From the NCBI GenBank assembly GCA_029202385.1, contig CP119314.1, forward strand, positions 932,501 through 996,500: DNA of 64,000 nt, in the 5' to 3' direction. Position numbers and translations under genes: made by a program. The DNA is from Candidatus Sphingomonas phytovorans (GTDB lineage Bacteria > Pseudomonadota > Alphaproteobacteria > Sphingomonadales > Sphingomonadaceae). Position 1 is the stretch's first letter; every line of letters begins with the position of its first letter. This document shows positions 62,070 to 64,000 of the stretch, piece after piece. The notes beneath the pieces are model-generated. The model was given only the letters and a program-made list of their open reading frames with translations, was not told the DNA's origin and made no database searches.

Positions 62070-63353
62070 TCAGCCTCCCCGGCCGAAGCGCGCGCGAAAA
62101 TCGGTAAGGTCGAAGCTGAAATCGTCCTGGCCGTGGAAATCCGCATCGCTCATCCGGGGTTTCTCCTTGGCCTTATACCAGTTCGCATAGTCGGTCGTGT
62201 CGATGCTCTGCTTTTTGTAGTGCGTCGAATAGGTCTGGACATGCACTTTCGGCGTCTTGCCCGCCATGTCGAAGGCGAGGAAACGCATCCAGCCGTCGCC
62301 GATCCCTTCGCCCGGCTGCAGCTTGGCGCCGGCATCGACCGCGCTTTGATGGCGATCCTGATAGTCGGCCAGAATCTGGTAGACGGGATGGCCGAACCGG
62401 TTGGCGTCGACGCGAAAGGCCTGGCCATGCTCATGGCCGCACAGCACCATGAAGATCTGATCGTGCTGGCTGATGAGCTTGTCCCACACCATCTGCGGGC
62501 TGTTGTCGTCGGGATCGACGGCATGGTTGTCGATGATCGGGTTCGGCACGCGCGCGCCGTCGTTGGTCATATAGTCATGGGTGGAGATGATCGTGGGCAG
62601 GCCCGGATGCGCCTTGATCACCTCGGCCGCCCATGTGAGCGATGCATTGGGCGCGTCGAACTGCAGGCCGATATGCAGGAAGCGATAGCCGCCCGCGGTG
62701 AAGACCTGGGCGCTGTCCGCGCCGCCGTCATGTGAGGCGACATACCAGCGCTGGTCCTTGAAGAAGGACGTCTCGGCGCCGAACACCGAGCGGAAATTGT
62801 CGAGGCCGCCGGCGTGGAGCATGCCGATGCTCGACATGTCGACGAACTTCGCGGCCGGAAGATGGTTCGAGTCGGTCCACATCGCGTCATAGTCATGGTT
62901 GCCGGGCACGACCGAGAAGGGCGTCTTGCCAGCGATCAGCTCGAAGCCCTGCTTCGCCGTTGGCATCTCGATCAGCTGGACCTTGGGCGTGGGCGCGAAC
63001 ATGGTGTCCATGATGGGGTTGGCCACCCGCTTGAAACCGCGGGCGGCATGCGCTGGATCGATTGGCAGCGACTGATGCTGCCAGACATCCCCCAGCGAAT
63101 CGACGAACGCGATGTCGCCGCCCTGGCTGCGGAGGCGGCTGGCAATATAGCGCATCTGCTCCAGGAACATCTCGCGCGCGTCGAAGGCGAAGTTGGCGGC
63201 GGTCTGATGGCTGTAGTCGATATAGTTCTGGGTGTCGGGGATCACGGCGATGGTGAAGCCGGTGTCGGCTGCCTTGGGCGGGGCGGCGTCCAGTGGGCCC
63301 GCGGCCATCAGAGCAAACGTCGACGCGGTGAGGAGGGCGTGAAGGTATTTCAT
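62070..63353 (-). CDS. exported calcineurin-like metallophosphoesterase
   Basis: 427 residues with a signal peptide (ending 'GPLDA'). All metallophosphoesterase signatures appear in order: 'AVIPDTQNY' (D-x-Q variant of DxH), 'VDSLGDVWQH' (GDxxQ-H), 'VPGNHDYDA' (GNHD), 'IISTHDYMT' (H) and 'LCGHEHGQ' (GHxH). It hydrolyses phosphomono- or diesters in the periplasm using two metals. It follows a TonB receptor gene by 27 bp on the same strand, so the receptor probably imports the organophosphate or its parent. Substrate unknown. Confidence 0.92.
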   Translation of the reverse strand: MKYLHALLTASTFALMAAGPLDAAPPKAADTGFTIAVIPDTQNYIDYSHQTAANFAFDAREMFLEQMRYIASRLRSQGGDIAFVDSLGDVWQHQSLPIDPAHAARGFKRVANPIMDTMFAPTPKVQLIEMPTAKQGFELIAGKTPFSVVPGNHDYDAMWTDSNHLPAAKFVDMSSIGMLHAGGLDNFRSVFGAETSFFKDQRWYVASHDGGADSAQVFTAGGYRFLHIGLQFDAPNASLTWAAEVIKAHPGLPTIISTHDYMTNDGARVPNPIIDNHAVDPDDNSPQMVWDKLISQHDQIFMVLCGHEHGQAFRVDANRFGHPVYQILADYQDRHQSAVDAGAKLQPGEGIGDGWMRFLAFDMAGKTPKVHVQTYSTHYKKQSIDTTDYANWYKAKEKPRMSDADFHGQDDFSFDLTDFRARFGRGG

Positions 63354-63380
63354 GGGAAGAAACTCCTGGGGCGAAAGGGA

Positions 63381-64000
63381 TTACATGTTGATCTTGAGCG
63401 TGGCGCCATAGGTCGCCGGATCGCCGAAAAAGGCGACATAGGTGCCGGGCAGAAGGGAGCCGTAGTTGAAGTAGTTGGCGGCATAATGGACGTTGGTGAC
63501 GTTCCGGCCCCAGACCGAGAGATCCCAGCGCTGGTCCTTGCCGCGGACGCCGAGCCGCAGGTTCAGCAGGCCGTAATGGCCGGTTTTGGTGAGTTCGGAA
63601 TCATCGAGCGATCCGAAGAAGCGCGAGCGCCAGGAATATTCGCCGCTGACATAGCCGGCGAGACCAGCGCCAAGGCCATGCTCATAGGTGCCGTTGAGCC
63701 CGGTCGTCCATTTGGGCGCCCCGGCGATCGGCTTGCCGGAAAGATCGCAGGTGGGCTTGCCAGTCACCTCCAGCGGGCAGGGGCCGTTGGCATAGGAAAG
63801 ATATTTGGCGTCGTTATAAGCGACGAAGCCCCGCACCGAGAGGCCCTTGAACGGTCGAACGGTTGCCTCGGCCTCGACGCCCTGGCTGCGCGCGCGGCCC
63901 GCATTGGTGAGAAGCTGGACGACCTGGCCGCCGACCTCCTGCAGCACATTCGCCTGATAATTGCGCAGATCCGTCCGGTAGATATCGACGTTCAGGGTTA
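63381..64000 (-). CDS. TonB-dependent receptor, C-terminal part (cut by window edge)
   Basis: The final 206 or so residues of an outer-membrane barrel: 'GVEAEATVRPFKGLSVRGFVAYNDAKYLSYANG', 'NVTNVHYAANYFNYGSLLPGTYVAFFGDPATYGATLKINM'. The frame is open to the end of the window. The first gene of a receptor-phosphoesterase-TetR series read leftward. The last residue is Met rather than the usual Phe. Substrate type is inferred from the phosphoesterase neighbour. Confidence 0.87.
   Translation of the reverse strand, partial: TLNVDIYRTDLRNYQANVLQEVGGQVVQLLTNAGRARSQGVEAEATVRPFKGLSVRGFVAYNDAKYLSYANGPCPLEVTGKPTCDLSGKPIAGAPKWTTGLNGTYEHGLGAGLAGYVSGEYSWRSRFFGSLDDSELTKTGHYGLLNLRLGVRGKDQRWDLSVWGRNVTNVHYAANYFNYGSLLPGTYVAFFGDPATYGATLKINM

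Noticed and set aside
1..64000. CRISPR arrays, rRNA genes, prophage blocks and plasmid origins
   Set aside because: No regularly spaced repeats, no rRNA-like sequence, no phage structural gene runs and no replication-initiator genes were seen.

Overview
The window looks like chromosomal DNA of an alphaproteobacterium, most likely a sphingomonad (Sphingomonas, Sphingobium or a relative). The reasons are high GC with strong third-position G/C, four TonB-dependent receptors, an excellent sigma-EcfG promoter (GGAAC-N17-GTT), many 4-bp ATGA/GTGA gene overlaps, and aromatic, sugar-acid and peptide catabolic islands. No rRNA, intact tRNA, CRISPR array or complete insertion sequence was found. Both edges cut TonB-receptor genes.

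Layout. 1-4.8 kb: glucuronide utilisation block (receptor C-terminus, exported alpha/beta hydrolase, mannonate dehydratase, GH2 beta-glucuronidase), closed by a convergent hairpin. 4.8-6.4 kb: hydroxychromene-carboxylate-isomerase-like protein and a beta-hydroxyacid dehydrogenase. 6.4-15 kb: two-component system divergent from a CzcCBA-type tripartite RND efflux operon, with a TGTAAGC direct repeat between them. 15-20.6 kb: exported methyltransferase-like protein, DUF885 peptidase, SDR and lipocalin-like protein, facing a CGNR/ABATE regulator across two near-identical palindromes; then a LysR gene. 20.7-25 kb: exported amidohydrolase, guanine-deaminase-like protein, chloroperoxidase-like hydrolase and GlxA-type regulator. 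25.1-29.8 kb: a TolC-HlyD-ABC2-ABC2 efflux operon whose first three genes carry at least a dozen frameshifts while the fourth is intact. 29.9-33 kb: Fur-box-controlled TonB receptor divergent from an AraC gene.

33-41 kb is a foreign-looking accessory stretch: a decayed tRNA-Thr(CGU), an EcfG-driven small stress protein, an LssY_C protein, a transposase tail relic, a 1,499-residue modular protein of unknown function with two tandem discoidin-like repeats, and a GT39-type glycosyltransferase. 41.2-51.1 kb: a ten-gene leftward operon, almost entirely coupled by 4-bp overlaps, that should convert tryptophan through kynurenine and anthranilate to 2-aminobenzoyl-CoA and on by the hybrid monooxygenase/reductase route. 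A broken glutaryl-CoA dehydrogenase start lies just upstream of it.

51.5-61.3 kb: GPH-type transporter, TetR regulator, TonB receptor, exported amidohydrolase, Tat-type class-C beta-lactamase-fold hydrolase, dipeptide-epimerase/DgcA-like enolase-superfamily enzyme and an MFS permease. Together these look like an uptake and processing pathway for a (probably D-amino-acid-containing) peptide or amide. 61.3-64 kb: TetR, exported metallophosphoesterase and another TonB receptor. The best candidates for something undescribed are the 1,499-residue protein, the peptide/epimerase cluster, and the CGNR tandem-operator locus.
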